Source: Abditibacteriaceae bacterium
Lineage (GTDB): Bacteria; Armatimonadota; Abditibacteriia; Abditibacteriales; Abditibacteriaceae
Direction: 5' to 3'
DNA length: 64,000 nt
Assembly (NCBI GenBank): GCA_019239895.1
Contig: JAFAZH010000039.1
Coordinates: forward strand, 45,766 to 109,765
Position numbers and translations under genes: made by a program. Shown here piece after piece: positions 18,247 to 28,600 of this stretch (its first letter is position 1; each line of letters opens with the position of its first letter). Below the pieces are notes generated by a model, which was given only the letters and a program-made list of their open reading frames with translations, made no database searches and was not told the DNA's origin.

Positions 18247-21096
18247 ATGAATCCCACTTTTTATCGCCTGCGCGGGCAGGTTAGACGCTTATCATTCCTC
18301 ACGCTGCTGTGCGCCTTAATCGGCATCGTCAGCTTAGCTTTGCCCGCCCAAGCCGATACTCCCGATGAGCAGTATCAGTTTGCGGCGGGTTTGTATCAAC
18401 AAAAGCTGTGGCAGTTGTCCGCCGAGAAGCTGCGCGACTTTGTGAACGCCAATCCTAATCACAAGAACGCCAAGCAAGCGGCTTATATGTTAGGCAGCGC
18501 ACTTTATCGGGCGCAGGATGCTAAAGGCAACATTGACTATGCAGCGGCGGCAGCGGCCTATGAGCGGGCCATTGCCAAGTATCCCGATCCCAAGTTCTCG
18601 CCCACTGGCTATTTTGAAATGGGTGATGCTTACTTCAATCTCCAGAAGTATGATAAGTCCATCGCGGCGCAAAGAGAGTTCTTAAAAAGTAATCCCGCGC
18701 CCGCCGAAGCCGCGCAAGCCCAATACTGGATTGGGGAAAGCTACTACGCCCTTAAAAACTCTGCTGAGGCTAAAGCCGCTTATCAAAAAGTAGTTGACCA
18801 ATATCCAAACAGCGAAGTAGCTCCCTATGCCCAGTATTCGTTAGGCTTAATTGCTGCTGATGCGAATCAGCCAGAGGTGGCGGTAGCCGCGTTTCGTGCT
18901 GTGGTCAATAAGTATGGCACTTCGGAAGTGGCGTCTGAATCACGTTTGCGCCTGGCTGATGCCCTGCTTTCTACGAAGAAATACGCGGAAGCCAGCAAAG
19001 CCTATCAGGATGTCTTGGGCGACCCGAAAGCGGCGCAGTGGAAGAGCGATGCGCAACTGGGCATGGCCGATGCCCAGTTTGGCGCCAAGGACTTTGTTAG
19101 TGCCGCGCAAACCTATAACCAGGTTTTGACTTCGCTCAAAGCAGATGACGCACGACGCACCGCCATCCGCCAGCGTCTGGCCGATAGCTACTACAATGCC
19201 AAAGATTATGAGCAAGCTTTAGCCGGTTACAAGCCTCTCACCCAGAGCACCGATGCCAAGACCGCAGGCTATGCCCTCTATTTTAGCGGCAATGCCTTGC
19301 GTGAATTAAAGCGTTACCCGGAAGCCGCCGTCAACTATCGTAAGCTTGTAGATAACTACCCTCAACATTCGTTAGCGGCTAAAGCGGCCCTGCGCCTGGG
19401 TGATAGCTATGCTGATGCCAAAGACCCCAAGCAAGCGGCCTTGGCCTACAAGTTGGTGCTGACTAAATATCAGGGCACGGAAGCGGCCAAAGAAGCGCAG
19501 CAGGCATTGACTGATTTGGCAGGGGAAGTGGTTAGCAATGCGGGCAATGGTGGCGCGAGTACTGCCGAAGAAATCTTGCACTTACTCCCGCCTGGCCCGG
19601 CCAGCAGCAATGCTCAATTAGCTCTGGCGCAAGCCGCTTTTGATAAGTCCGACTGGAACAAAGCAGTGCAGTTGGCACAAACGGCGTTGGACGGCAACCC
19701 GGATAAGGGTGTGGCCGAAAATGCACTCTATCTCATTGGTTCGGCGAAGCTAAACAATAAAGATGCTGCCGGTGCCAGCACAGCCTTTCGCAGCCTGTTA
19801 GCCAAGAATGTGCAGGGCGATTTAGCAGGTCAGGCAGGCTTGGGTTTGACCTGGGCCTTGCTTGATGCCAACAAGCCCGCAGATGCCGAAGCCTCTGCGC
19901 GCAAGGCGTTGGCGGGTGGCGCAAAGGGCGAAATCAAGGAGCGGTTGCAGCTTTCACTGGGCGAAGCGTTATTGAGTCAGAAGAAGACGAAAGAAGCCGC
20001 TCCCGTCTTCGTAGCCCTCCAAACTTCTACTGTTAAGGACATTGCGACCCAGGCGGCCTATGGTAGTTCCCTCGCCCTGGAAGCCGATAAGCAATGGGCA
20101 GCCGCCGCCAGGAGTTGGGGCAAATATGCGGAGTCGGCACCGGATGCTCCATCACGCGCTAGAGCCTACCTACATCAGGGCTTAGCCCTCGTGCAGGCCA
20201 AGAGTGGCGTGGCGGCAAAAGCGGCTTTTGACCAGGCAGTAGCGGCTGATCCCAAAGGCGAAGTCGGAGCCAGGGCACTTTATGAAAGCGCCTGGGCCGC
20301 GCACGATGCCAAGCAAACCGCTGATGAAGCGGCGCGTTGGCAGCGATTGGCGACGGATTTTCCCCAGAGCAAATATGCGGCAGAAGCGGCATTCCAGCAG
20401 GGCGAATCGCTCTTTGATTCCAAATCGTGGAACGATGCCGCCGCCGCCTATCGCACTGTAACCGATAAATTCCCGCAAAGCGAGGCCGCACCCCTGGCGT
20501 GGTATAAGTTGGGTTCATCGCTGTACAACATGAAGAATTGGGATGAAGCGGCCACCGCCTTTGATAAAGCCGCTACTTTTCCAAAAAGCGATGTGGCGTT
20601 GGAATCTTCCTTCTGGGCCGGGGAAAGCTTGCGGCAGGGTGGTAAGGTGGAGCAGGCCCGCACCCGCTATCAGAAATTCATTAATGGGGCGGCCACGGCT
20701 TCCAAAGAGGTTAAAGCCTATTTGCCCACCGCTCGGTTAGGTTTGGGACAAGCCCTGGCAGCCAGCAACGATTTAAATGGCGCTGTGGCTACCTATGAAG
20801 CAGGTCTGGCGGATGCGCAAGGCGCGGATGCGGCTGAACTCAATTACCGCTTAGGTGAAGTTCTCGCCCAACAGGGCAAGTATAAAGAGGCTTATACCCA
20901 TTATTTGAAAGTGGTCATCAGCTATCGCAACAGCCAGTGGGCACCCCGTTCGCAATGGGCGGCAGGCCAGGCGCTCGAAAAAACAGGTGACAAGCAGGCG
21001 GCGATTGATATGTATCGCCAACTGGCGCAACGCCAGCCAACCAGCGATTTAACAAGTCAAGCGCAAGATAGATTAAAGGCGTTGGGCGCGGGGTAA
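18247..21096 (+). CDS. Periplasmic TPR-repeat protein upstream of the Tol-like genes
   Basis: The protein has 949 residues. A signal peptide ends near residue 36 (LPAQA|DT). The remainder is a run of roughly two dozen TPR-type helix pairs, many with the BamD/YbgF-style spacing YxxxLxxYPxSxxAPxAxYxLG. Such proteins scaffold envelope complexes; YbgF/CpoB works with Tol-Pal and BamD with outer-membrane protein insertion. AAGGAG precedes the ATG. The next gene is a TolQ homologue 206 bases downstream, with a hairpin repeat between, so a functional link is likely. The second half is enriched in Ala/Lys and less regular. No enzymatic motif is visible. Confidence 0.85.
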   Translation: MNPTFYRLRGQVRRLSFLTLLCALIGIVSLALPAQADTPDEQYQFAAGLYQQKLWQLSAEKLRDFVNANPNHKNAKQAAYMLGSALYRAQDAKGNIDYAAAAAAYERAIAKYPDPKFSPTGYFEMGDAYFNLQKYDKSIAAQREFLKSNPAPAEAAQAQYWIGESYYALKNSAEAKAAYQKVVDQYPNSEVAPYAQYSLGLIAADANQPEVAVAAFRAVVNKYGTSEVASESRLRLADALLSTKKYAEASKAYQDVLGDPKAAQWKSDAQLGMADAQFGAKDFVSAAQTYNQVLTSLKADDARRTAIRQRLADSYYNAKDYEQALAGYKPLTQSTDAKTAGYALYFSGNALRELKRYPEAAVNYRKLVDNYPQHSLAAKAALRLGDSYADAKDPKQAALAYKLVLTKYQGTEAAKEAQQALTDLAGEVVSNAGNGGASTAEEILHLLPPGPASSNAQLALAQAAFDKSDWNKAVQLAQTALDGNPDKGVAENALYLIGSAKLNNKDAAGASTAFRSLLAKNVQGDLAGQAGLGLTWALLDANKPADAEASARKALAGGAKGEIKERLQLSLGEALLSQKKTKEAAPVFVALQTSTVKDIATQAAYGSSLALEADKQWAAAARSWGKYAESAPDAPSRARAYLHQGLALVQAKSGVAAKAAFDQAVAADPKGEVGARALYESAWAAHDAKQTADEAARWQRLATDFPQSKYAAEAAFQQGESLFDSKSWNDAAAAYRTVTDKFPQSEAAPLAWYKLGSSLYNMKNWDEAATAFDKAATFPKSDVALESSFWAGESLRQGGKVEQARTRYQKFINGAATASKEVKAYLPTARLGLGQALAASNDLNGAVATYEAGLADAQGADAAELNYRLGEVLAQQGKYKEAYTHYLKVVISYRNSQWAPRSQWAAGQALEKTGDKQAAIDMYRQLAQRQPTSDLTSQAQDRLKALGAG

Positions 21097-21154
21097 GAGA
21101 TTTAAGGCCTCTCCCCGCCCTCACACTCCCAGATTGATAAACGGCGAGGGGAAC

Positions 21155-21226
21155 AAAGGACTACTCTAGCGTCAAACTTAAACTACAAAGTAGTCCTTTG
21201 ACACCCCTTCCCGGTTCGGGAAGGGG
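21155..21226. repeat. Double hairpin between TPR and TolQ-like genes
   Basis: The first stem pairs AAAGGACTACT (21155-21165) with AGTAGTCCTTT (21189-21199). The second is CCCCTTCCCG against CGGGAAGGGG (21204-21226). It may be a partial terminator or an intergenic repeat. It splits the TPR gene from the Tol-like genes. Confidence 0.7.
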
Positions 21227-21302
21227 ACGGGGGTTAGGTCATTTTAAGATCATCCTGTCGGGTTTAGGTTTTCGGCGGACATAGACATTAAGGAGCGTAA
21301 CA

Positions 21303-21959
21303 ATGGGATTTTTAGCACACATGGGCGGTTTGCCCGGCATTGGCATTTTGTTGGCCAAGGCGGTCTTAGTAGTGTTCTCCATCGCCTCGGTCGGCGTGAT
21401 GATTGAGCGGGCCTTTGCTTTACGACGGGCACGCTTGGTCGAGCAACGGGATTACAACGCCTTGAAGCAGGCTTTGATGATGCGGCAGATGGACACCGTG
21501 CGAGCGTGCGTTGCGGCCAGTCCTGCGCCCTGCGCGGCGGCCTTGTCGGCGGGGCTAAGCCATCAGGGTGCGCCCGAAGAAGTGGTGCGCGAGGCCATTG
21601 CCCAGGAAGTTGATATGCAGAATGCGGCGCTCCATAGTTACTTACCGGTGCTGGCGACTATCGCCTCTACTGCGCCTTATGTCGGCTTGTTTGGTACGGT
21701 GTTAGGTATCCTTTCGGCCTTTGATAAAATCGCCAGAACGGGCCAGACCGGAGCCAGCGCCGTGGCCCAACCTATTTCAGAAGCTCTCATTACCACAGCT
21801 TTAGGCTTGGGTGTGGCTATTCCGGCAGTAATGGCCTACAACTACTTCAGTGGCCGGGTCAGCGATTTAGGCTTGCGTGTGGAAACCCATGCCCTCGACT
21901 TAGGAGCGCGTTTGCCCGATCTGCGCACGGTCGGCGGGGGTGATGGTCATGAAGGTTAG
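21303..21959 (+). CDS. TolQ/ExbB/MotA-family proton channel protein
   Basis: This 218-residue inner-membrane protein has the usual three membrane segments (about residues 10-32, 115-138 and 160-183). The family hallmark ASTAPYVGLFGTVLGI joins the second and third cytoplasmic regions, and EALITTALGLGVAIPAV forms the third span. With a TolR/ExbD partner it converts proton flow into mechanical work on a periplasm-spanning TonB/TolA protein. AGGAG lies 7 bases before the ATG. Its end overlaps the start of the ExbD-like gene, so the two are translationally coupled. Whether it is a Tol, Exb or dedicated type cannot be told. Confidence 0.92.
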   Translation: MGFLAHMGGLPGIGILLAKAVLVVFSIASVGVMIERAFALRRARLVEQRDYNALKQALMMRQMDTVRACVAASPAPCAAALSAGLSHQGAPEEVVREAIAQEVDMQNAALHSYLPVLATIASTAPYVGLFGTVLGILSAFDKIARTGQTGASAVAQPISEALITTALGLGVAIPAVMAYNYFSGRVSDLGLRVETHALDLGARLPDLRTVGGGDGHEG

Positions 21960-22398
21960 TGGAGGCGGACACAGCGGACGTGGCCATCGCTCGCACGCGG
22001 TGCCGATGGCTGAAATTAATATTATTCCCCTGGTGGATGTGGTGTTGGTGCTGCTGATTATCTTTATGGCGACCACGGCCTTTGTCAAAGAGTCGGGCTT
22101 GAACATGAAACTGCCAGCCGCGAAAACCACCGAAGTCACGCCCCAGGAAAACAAAGACATCAATATTGCGCTCACTCGCAATAACAAGATTTATTTAGAC
22201 GGCAAGCCCACCAACGAGAAAGCTGTTTTGGGTATTATGATGACCCGCGCTAAGAAGATGCCGGATACTCGCGTGATTATCAAAGGCGATGAAAAAATCG
22301 AGTATAAGCGCGTGGTGCAAATCATGGACATGGCCAAGCAAGCGGGCTTGCCCAAGGTGGCGTTGGGCACTCAACTGCCAGACGGCAAAGACCAATAA
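21940..22398 (+). CDS. TolR/ExbD-family biopolymer transport protein
   Basis: The protein has 152 residues, a single N-terminal membrane span and a periplasmic C-terminal domain. The span EINIIPLVDVVLVLLIIF carries the proton-carrying Asp33. The periplasmic part ends with the family signature VIIKGDEKIEYKRVVQIMD. Possible starts are GTG 21940, ATG 21943 and ATG 21949, all overlapping the end of the TolQ-like gene; which is used is unclear. It is followed 58 bases later by the PA14-ended TonB-like gene with an intervening GGAGG site. The three form one operon. Confidence 0.92.
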   Translation: MMVMKVSGGGHSGRGHRSHAVPMAEINIIPLVDVVLVLLIIFMATTAFVKESGLNMKLPAAKTTEVTPQENKDINIALTRNNKIYLDGKPTNEKAVLGIMMTRAKKMPDTRVIIKGDEKIEYKRVVQIMDMAKQAGLPKVALGTQLPDGKDQ

Positions 22399-22456
22399 AA
22401 GGCTGAGTTGGAGGGAAGGGCAATGCTTTGGCGTTGCCTGGTAGGAGGACGCTTTC

Positions 22457-24955
22457 ATGCCGTTGCAAACTGATAATCGTAGACCGAGACATCAAAACCC
22501 CGTTGGCCCCCCAGCCCAGCCACCCACTGGAGGTTTTACGCCCGCGACAGGTGATTCTCCCTATCACCGTAAACCGCGTAAAGAACCTCTTATTCCGGTA
22601 TTGCTGGTTTCACTGGCCATTCACGCTTGCTTGTATTGTTTGGCCCTTTTAGTGCCTGCCCCTGTCATCCCCAAGCCGGAGCGCCTGCTTGAAGTTGATC
22701 TGCGGCATTACAAAATATCTAAACCAGAAAAGAAAAAGAAAGAGAAGCCACAGGTTATAGCCAAGGTGCAGGTCAAGCCAGTGGTGAAGCCTGCACCTCG
22801 GCAAAAGTTGCCGCGCTTGGCGGCGCGTCCTCAACCGGTGCCGACGCTGCCCCCAGTTAAGAAAGTGGAACAGCCCAAGCCGACGAAGCCGCCGGAAATT
22901 AAAAAGGAAGAGCCAAAGCCTAAACCAACGGTGGAAAAGGTAAAAGCAACTTTGCCACCGCCCCAACCAACTCTCGAAAAGCCCAAGCCGACACCGCCTC
23001 CCCTGAAGACGGATAAAATTGCCAAGGCTCCGCAACATCAAAGTCCGCAAGAACCAGAAAACGGGCACAAATCGCCAGGTGAAGCCACGCCAGGCAAGGG
23101 TAATCATTCGACCCGTGTCAGGGTCGCGGAGGCTCCAGAAAAGTTTAGCGGCCAGCAGCTTAAACCACTGCCAGGGAGTGGTGCTCCTAAAGCTCCGGGG
23201 CGACCTAAATTCGACGAAGAAGCGGGCGCTGCTGGCGATTTGCATACCGGGCGGGCCTTAGATAAGCCCCGGCCCAACACCCATCCTAATCGCTCACATG
23301 GAATGTTTGATAGTGATACCAACGCCAACGATAACGGCGGGCAAGGTAAGAATCCACAGACTCCCCTACCACGCGGCGTGCATTCTGGCCGTCTGGATGC
23401 AGGCAATAAGGAACTAGAGCCAGGACATTTCGATAATCATGCCTTTGGTGGTCATCCCGGCGGTGGCTCCCCCGGCTTAGGACAACGCAACAAGGGCGGT
23501 TCGGAGCGCGGCCACAATGATGAGTTAGCCGGGACAGATGGAGCAGGGGGCGCACGGCTGGCTAAAGCCATGCCCAGTCGCGGTGGTGGCGGTGGCCCCA
23601 ACTCGCACATTTTGGCTTATGTTGATCCGACGAATCGAGACACTGATACGATTAACACCAGTTCTGCTGGTCGTGGCCCCGGCTCAGGTGGCGGTCATGG
23701 CGGCGGACGGGGTGGTGGCGAAGGCAGCGATAGTGGCGCGGGAGCGGGTTTTGCGGCTCATGGTATGCCCCGCGTTGCTCTCAATACTCGTTCTGGCAAC
23801 GGTTTAGGTGGCGGCTCTGGTTCTGGCGTTGGTGGCCCCCGCGGTCATGGACGTGGCGGAGAAACGGCTGGTGACGGCGGCGAAGGTGGTGGCGCTGGCG
23901 GAGGCCGGGGCGGTGGTTACGGCAATGGCAACGGCTCTGGCGGCGGTGGACGACATCGCCCGCGCTTTGCCGGTTCACCTGGTGGCGATCCTTATGGGCC
24001 GTTGGTGGGTGGTAATCCCAATGGCGGTGGTGGCACTGGCGGTGGGCCGGGTGGCCCCGGACGTGGCGTTCTCCTCGCGCGGCGCGGCGGTGGTGGCCCC
24101 GGTGATGGTGCGGGTGATGGAGCGGGTGCTGGCCCCGGCGGTAGTGGTGATGGTGAAGGCTTTGGTCATGGTCGTGGTGGCCTGGGCCGTGGGCCAGGTG
24201 CAGGTGGTGGACGGGGTTCTGGCGATGGCCCTGGACACGGCAACGGTGGCGGCAACGGCAGTGGCGGTTTAGGTCATGGTCATGGTGGACGTGGCGGCAT
24301 TTCCGATACGGCTGGTAACGGCGATGGAGATGGCGCGGGTGAAGGTTACGGACATGGCCGCAGTCATGGGCAGGGTAAGATACGCCTGGCCCGCCGTCAC
24401 GACGATGGCTCAATCCTGGGCCGTGGCCTGATGCGCAACACTGGTCAGGGCGGCATTGACGCCTACTATTATGAGGATGCCGATCTTTCCGACCGCCATA
24501 TCGAAACCAAGGTCTACGAAATGGAGCAGAATCATAACTGGAAAGATATTCCCATTGATTGGAAGACCTTTAGCAAGGAGAAGTATCATCGCGTAGACCA
24601 GACCATTGACTTTAACTGGCAAGGCGACTCTCCGGCTCCTGGAGTGCGCGGTTCTTTCTTTAGCGTTAAATGGATCGGCCAAATCTTTGTGCCCAAGGAT
24701 GATGACTACCGCTTTCGCTTTGAAGACTTAGATGATGGCGGGCGGCTGATTCTCGATGGGGAGAAGGTTATCGAAGTCTGGAAGGTGCAGAAGAGTTCAC
24801 CCAGCACGTTGAAGTCTTATCATCTTACGCGTGGCCCGCACAAAATCGAGATAGACTATGTCCAAGGCCCGCCCACAGAAGCCTCCATTACGTTAAAATG
24901 GATGTCCTCTTCATTCCCCTGGGAAGTTGTCGGCACCTATCGTCCAGGCAATTAG
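22457..24955 (+). CDS. TonB/TolA-like envelope protein with Gly-rich stalk and C-terminal PA14 domain
   Basis: The protein has 832 residues. A Pro-rich cytoplasmic tail leads to one membrane span at about residues 45-68. Next comes a Lys/Pro-rich stretch to about residue 190 (EKKKKEKP, PKPTPPP), as in TonB. Residues 200-650 are Gly-rich (often over half glycine) with His/Arg/Asp, a likely disordered stalk. Residues 664-832 are a PA14 domain (AYYYEDADLSD, then FSVKWIGQIFVPKDDDYRFRF, DDGGRLILDGEKVIEVW). No TonB or TolA C-terminal domain is seen. Position directly after TolQ- and TolR-like genes argues it is their energised partner. PA14 domains usually bind sugars or peptidoglycan-type ligands. 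GGAGG precedes the ATG. Confidence 0.8.
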   Translation: MPLQTDNRRPRHQNPVGPPAQPPTGGFTPATGDSPYHRKPRKEPLIPVLLVSLAIHACLYCLALLVPAPVIPKPERLLEVDLRHYKISKPEKKKKEKPQVIAKVQVKPVVKPAPRQKLPRLAARPQPVPTLPPVKKVEQPKPTKPPEIKKEEPKPKPTVEKVKATLPPPQPTLEKPKPTPPPLKTDKIAKAPQHQSPQEPENGHKSPGEATPGKGNHSTRVRVAEAPEKFSGQQLKPLPGSGAPKAPGRPKFDEEAGAAGDLHTGRALDKPRPNTHPNRSHGMFDSDTNANDNGGQGKNPQTPLPRGVHSGRLDAGNKELEPGHFDNHAFGGHPGGGSPGLGQRNKGGSERGHNDELAGTDGAGGARLAKAMPSRGGGGGPNSHILAYVDPTNRDTDTINTSSAGRGPGSGGGHGGGRGGGEGSDSGAGAGFAAHGMPRVALNTRSGNGLGGGSGSGVGGPRGHGRGGETAGDGGEGGGAGGGRGGGYGNGNGSGGGGRHRPRFAGSPGGDPYGPLVGGNPNGGGGTGGGPGGPGRGVLLARRGGGGPGDGAGDGAGAGPGGSGDGEGFGHGRGGLGRGPGAGGGRGSGDGPGHGNGGGNGSGGLGHGHGGRGGISDTAGNGDGDGAGEGYGHGRSHGQGKIRLARRHDDGSILGRGLMRNTGQGGIDAYYYEDADLSDRHIETKVYEMEQNHNWKDIPIDWKTFSKEKYHRVDQTIDFNWQGDSPAPGVRGSFFSVKWIGQIFVPKDDDYRFRFEDLDDGGRLILDGEKVIEVWKVQKSSPSTLKSYHLTRGPHKIEIDYVQGPPTEASITLKWMSSSFPWEVVGTYRPGN

Positions 24956-24970
24956 CTTGGGGTCTCTGCC

Positions 24971-25025
24971 TTAATACAGACAGCACAGCCCGCCAAATCC
25001 TGGCGGGCTGTGCTGTCTGTATTAA
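24971..25025. terminator. Perfect 25-bp hairpin after the PA14 gene
   Basis: The arms 24971-24995 and 25001-25025 are exact inverted copies with loop AATCC. It follows the stop codon by 15 bases. There is no T-run, so it is either a factor-assisted terminator or an mRNA end-protecting structure. Confidence 0.75.
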
Positions 25026-25659
25026 CAGGTTTGACACAGGTTTATTTTGTTGGCAGTCCGGTAAGTTTCTGATAAGATTGGATTATTACTTCTTTGTTTA
25101 TCCTCCTTGTCAGGGGCTTTTAGGCTAAATTACAGGGTGAATTTTGATAAAACTCAGGAAATTCCCTACTTAAATCCCCGTTAGTTGCAGATACACTTGT
25201 CAAAGAGTAATTTTACAGCTATCATATTCACACCAGCTTACAACAGCACAGCAACATACCATATAAGATAAATCTGTAGCACAATGGAACAATAAGCTGC
25301 TATAACAGGTCACATTGTTGGACTATTCTACAAATTTTAGAAATTGAGTCCTCATTTCGATGTATTCAGGAGAGACTTCTTTGCCTTTGATCAAAGAGGC
25401 AAAATATCATGTAGAATTGTCACAGATTTTATTACAGACATTTAATACCACAAGCTTAACATCTATTTTAAACGCTATGTTGTTACTTTCTTATCTGAGG
25501 AATTGCCGTCGGCTAGGCTTTGCTCAGGTCTGAATGGACACGCATAATACACGATTTCCGTGTGCCTTGGAGTCCTTATATATGAAGAATATAGTAAGTT
25601 TGATAGATAAATATTTGACGAACAGTAATAACAGGTCAGCCGTAAACAGGAGCGTAGAT
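25026..25659. other. Long AT-rich leader before the protease gene
   Basis: This stretch of roughly 630 bases is clearly richer in A+T than its surroundings. A TTGACA lies at 25031-25036 without a matching -10. No ORF with coding character is seen except the in-frame run from 25534, which I reject as the start. The region may be a long 5' untranslated leader, a promoter-dense region or foreign DNA. Confidence 0.4.
25648..25652 (+). promoter_or_regulatory. Ribosome site that fixes the protease start
   Basis: AGGAG lies 7 bases before the ATG at 25660, directly ahead of a normal signal peptide. The longer open frame from 25534 would place about 42 hydrophilic residues before that peptide. Confidence 0.7.
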
Positions 25660-28600
25660 ATGCAGAAGCAGAAAGTAAGGAGCCTTACTCAATTTTATTT
25701 GTTAGGGGCATCATTGTGTGCCCTATGGGGTGCCCATCCGTCTGCGGCCACGGCGCAGCAAGTTGCCAAGCCAGCCACAATAACGGGTTGGCTAAACTCG
25801 ATCTGGTCCGAGCCATTTCCTGGACAACACAGTGCCAAGTCACAGGTGTATTTGCTGAAGGACGATAATGGCAAATCCTACGAAGTTTCTATCAATCAGA
25901 ATACCCTTCGTGCCGCTGGCGGACACTCTGCCCTGAACCGTCGCCGCGTCGTTGTTTCTGGCGTAGTAACTAAAAAGGCTTACGGCACCCGTAGCGTAGC
26001 TGCTACTGACGCGCTCCAGGTTAGCGCTATTAAGCTCCAGAGCGGTACTGCTATCCGTGGCGTTGAAGGCGCACCGCAGCTCCAGGTGGGAGCTAAGCCC
26101 TACATTAATATTCTGTGCCGGTTTTCGGATAATTCATCAACCCCCACAACGATTAGCTACATCTCAGGTTTGATGAGTTCTACCCCCCCTGGTCTCGATC
26201 ATTACTGGCGTGAAACTTCTTATAACAACATCAACTTGGCCGGGAGCAATTTCGTAGGGTGGTATACTCTGCCGCACACACGCGACTATTACGTGGGGGG
26301 CAATATCAACCCTCCTGCCAACCTGGATTTACTGGCGCAAGATGCCACGGCGGCGGCAGCGGCGGATGTGCCTAATTTTACCTCTTACTATGGCATTAAT
26401 ATTATTCTTAACGGCGATTTAGGCGATGATGCAGGCAATGTCGGGAGTGCCTGGGGTGGGAGCACGCCCCTGACCTTAAATGGGGTAACCAAGAATTATG
26501 GTGTCACCTGGTTGCCCAACTGGGCTTGGACTTACCAATCCGTAGTGGCCCATGAAATGGGTCATTCTCTGGGATTTGACCACTCCTCTGGCCCCTATGC
26601 AACCCCCTACGACTCAGATTGGGATATGATGAGCAATACGTATGCGCCTTCTGCCTGTCCTGCGGGTGACCCTTACCTGTGTAATGGGGTGCATACTAAC
26701 TCTTACCATACGAATAATGCTGGCTGGATACCTGCGGCGCGTAAGTATACGGCGCTGTTTTACAGTCAGAAGAAAATTACCCTGGAAGAATTGGATCAAC
26801 CGGGCCCGGGTAATTATATGATGGCAAAGATTCCCATTCCTAATTCTACGCTTTACTACACTGTGGAGGCGCGTCGTACTGTTGGTTATGATGCTGGAAT
26901 ACCCGGTGCCGCAGTCATTATTCACAAAGTAGATGAAAGCTTGCCAGATCGCCAGTCGCAGGTTGTCGACCCGGACGGTAATGGTGATCCCAATGATGCT
27001 GGCGCGATGTGGGAGCCTGGCGAGACGTGGAATGATTCCGCCAACAACATTAGCGTCTCTGTTAATGAGGCGACGCCGACTGGCTTCACCGTTACCATTA
27101 CCAATCAAACACCGGACTTAGTACCCCCCACCATCTCTCTAACTTCGCCCGTGGATGGTTCACTTGTCACTGCCATGCCAGCTATCTATGGTACTGCTCA
27201 GGATGATCCATTAGGACGTGGTCTGCAACAAGTGTCAGTAACCATTCAACGCAACAGCGATGGTCTTTATTGGAATGGCTCGACCTGGTCTGGCCCGATT
27301 ACGGATTTGCCAACTAACCTGTTCGGTATCAATGGTTGGTCTCTTAATTCAGTGCCGTTACCTACGGGGGCTAATTTAGCTGATGGTAAGTACACTATCG
27401 TAGCTACGGCGATGGATGTTGCGGGCAACACCGCCAGTGCAGTCGCCACGATTTCCGTGGATGCGACCCCACCAAATATTAGCATGACAGCGCCTGTTAC
27501 TGGCTCCGCGCAAAGCATCTCTATTATTAGCGGGACAGCCATAGATACTCCCGCTGGTAGTGGTTTGCAACGGGTGGTCGTCAGCATCCTGCGTAGCAAA
27601 GATGGGCAATACTGGACTGGTAGCGGTTGGACTGCAACGCCCACAGCATTGCCTGCAACCTTAAACAGTGATAGCACCTGGGTAGTAAGTAGTCTGGTTC
27701 TTCCTGGTAGTGCCCTCTTAGATAGTGACTACGCTGTTACGGCTGCCGCTATTGACTATGCGGGTAATGTAGGTGTAGCTTCAGCTAAGGTTACGGTTAA
27801 TTCGGGCCTGCGTATCTTTATGAACGCACCCATTAATAACGGCGCCGTCCATGATTTCGCTGTGGCTGTTGGAACCGCTACTGAAAACGCTGGCAATAGT
27901 GGAATCGTCGGCGTTATAGTGAGTATTCAACGGACAGGTGATAAGGCTTACTGGAACGGCATTGGCTGGACTGCCACGCCATCTGGTGTGCCCGCCGTAT
28001 ATAACAGTAGTAACGGTACCTGGTCGTTTAATAGTTCTTCGGCTCTGCCGCAAGGCGCGAACCTCTTAGATGGGCCTTATGTATTCAGCGCGACAGCCAT
28101 AGATCGCATCGGTAACATGGTGACAACATCCGTAGCCGTTACGGTTGATGCTACAGCCCCCCAGGTTTCCATTGCGTCACCGGCTAACAATGTTTATGTT
28201 AGAAAGTTCCCCGTTGTTGTTGGCAAGGCCGATGACAATCCTGGCGGCACCGGCATTGACCACGTAGATTTGATGATTAAACGCTACGATGGGGTGTATT
28301 GGAACGGCACCCTGTGGACTGAGGCGCCCTCAGTCTTAGAGACCTTGCGCTCTAATGATGATTGGTCTTTCACCACAGAAGCGTCGCCAATTGCTGGCCT
28401 GTCCGATGGTCAATACACCCTGACGGCTATTGCTTACGATAAAGCGGGAGGTTCATCCTCGGCCAGTCGCACCTTAGTGCTGGACAGCACAGCACCCCAG
28501 GCTCCTATCATTACCACTCCGACCAACAATACTTTTGTCAAGCGTTTTGGCACTATTCAGGGCTTGGCGTCCGATAATGTGAGCGGAAATGGCGTGACGC

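Noticed and set aside
23781..24413. His/Arg-rich minus-strand open frame of 210 residues
   Set aside because: It is the complement of the Gly-rich stalk (GGN codons read as CC-rich), so it is a composition shadow.
25534..25659. Upstream start of the metzincin protease
   Set aside because: The 42 extra residues are AT-rich coded and hydrophilic, and they precede an ordinary signal peptide that has its own AGGAG site.
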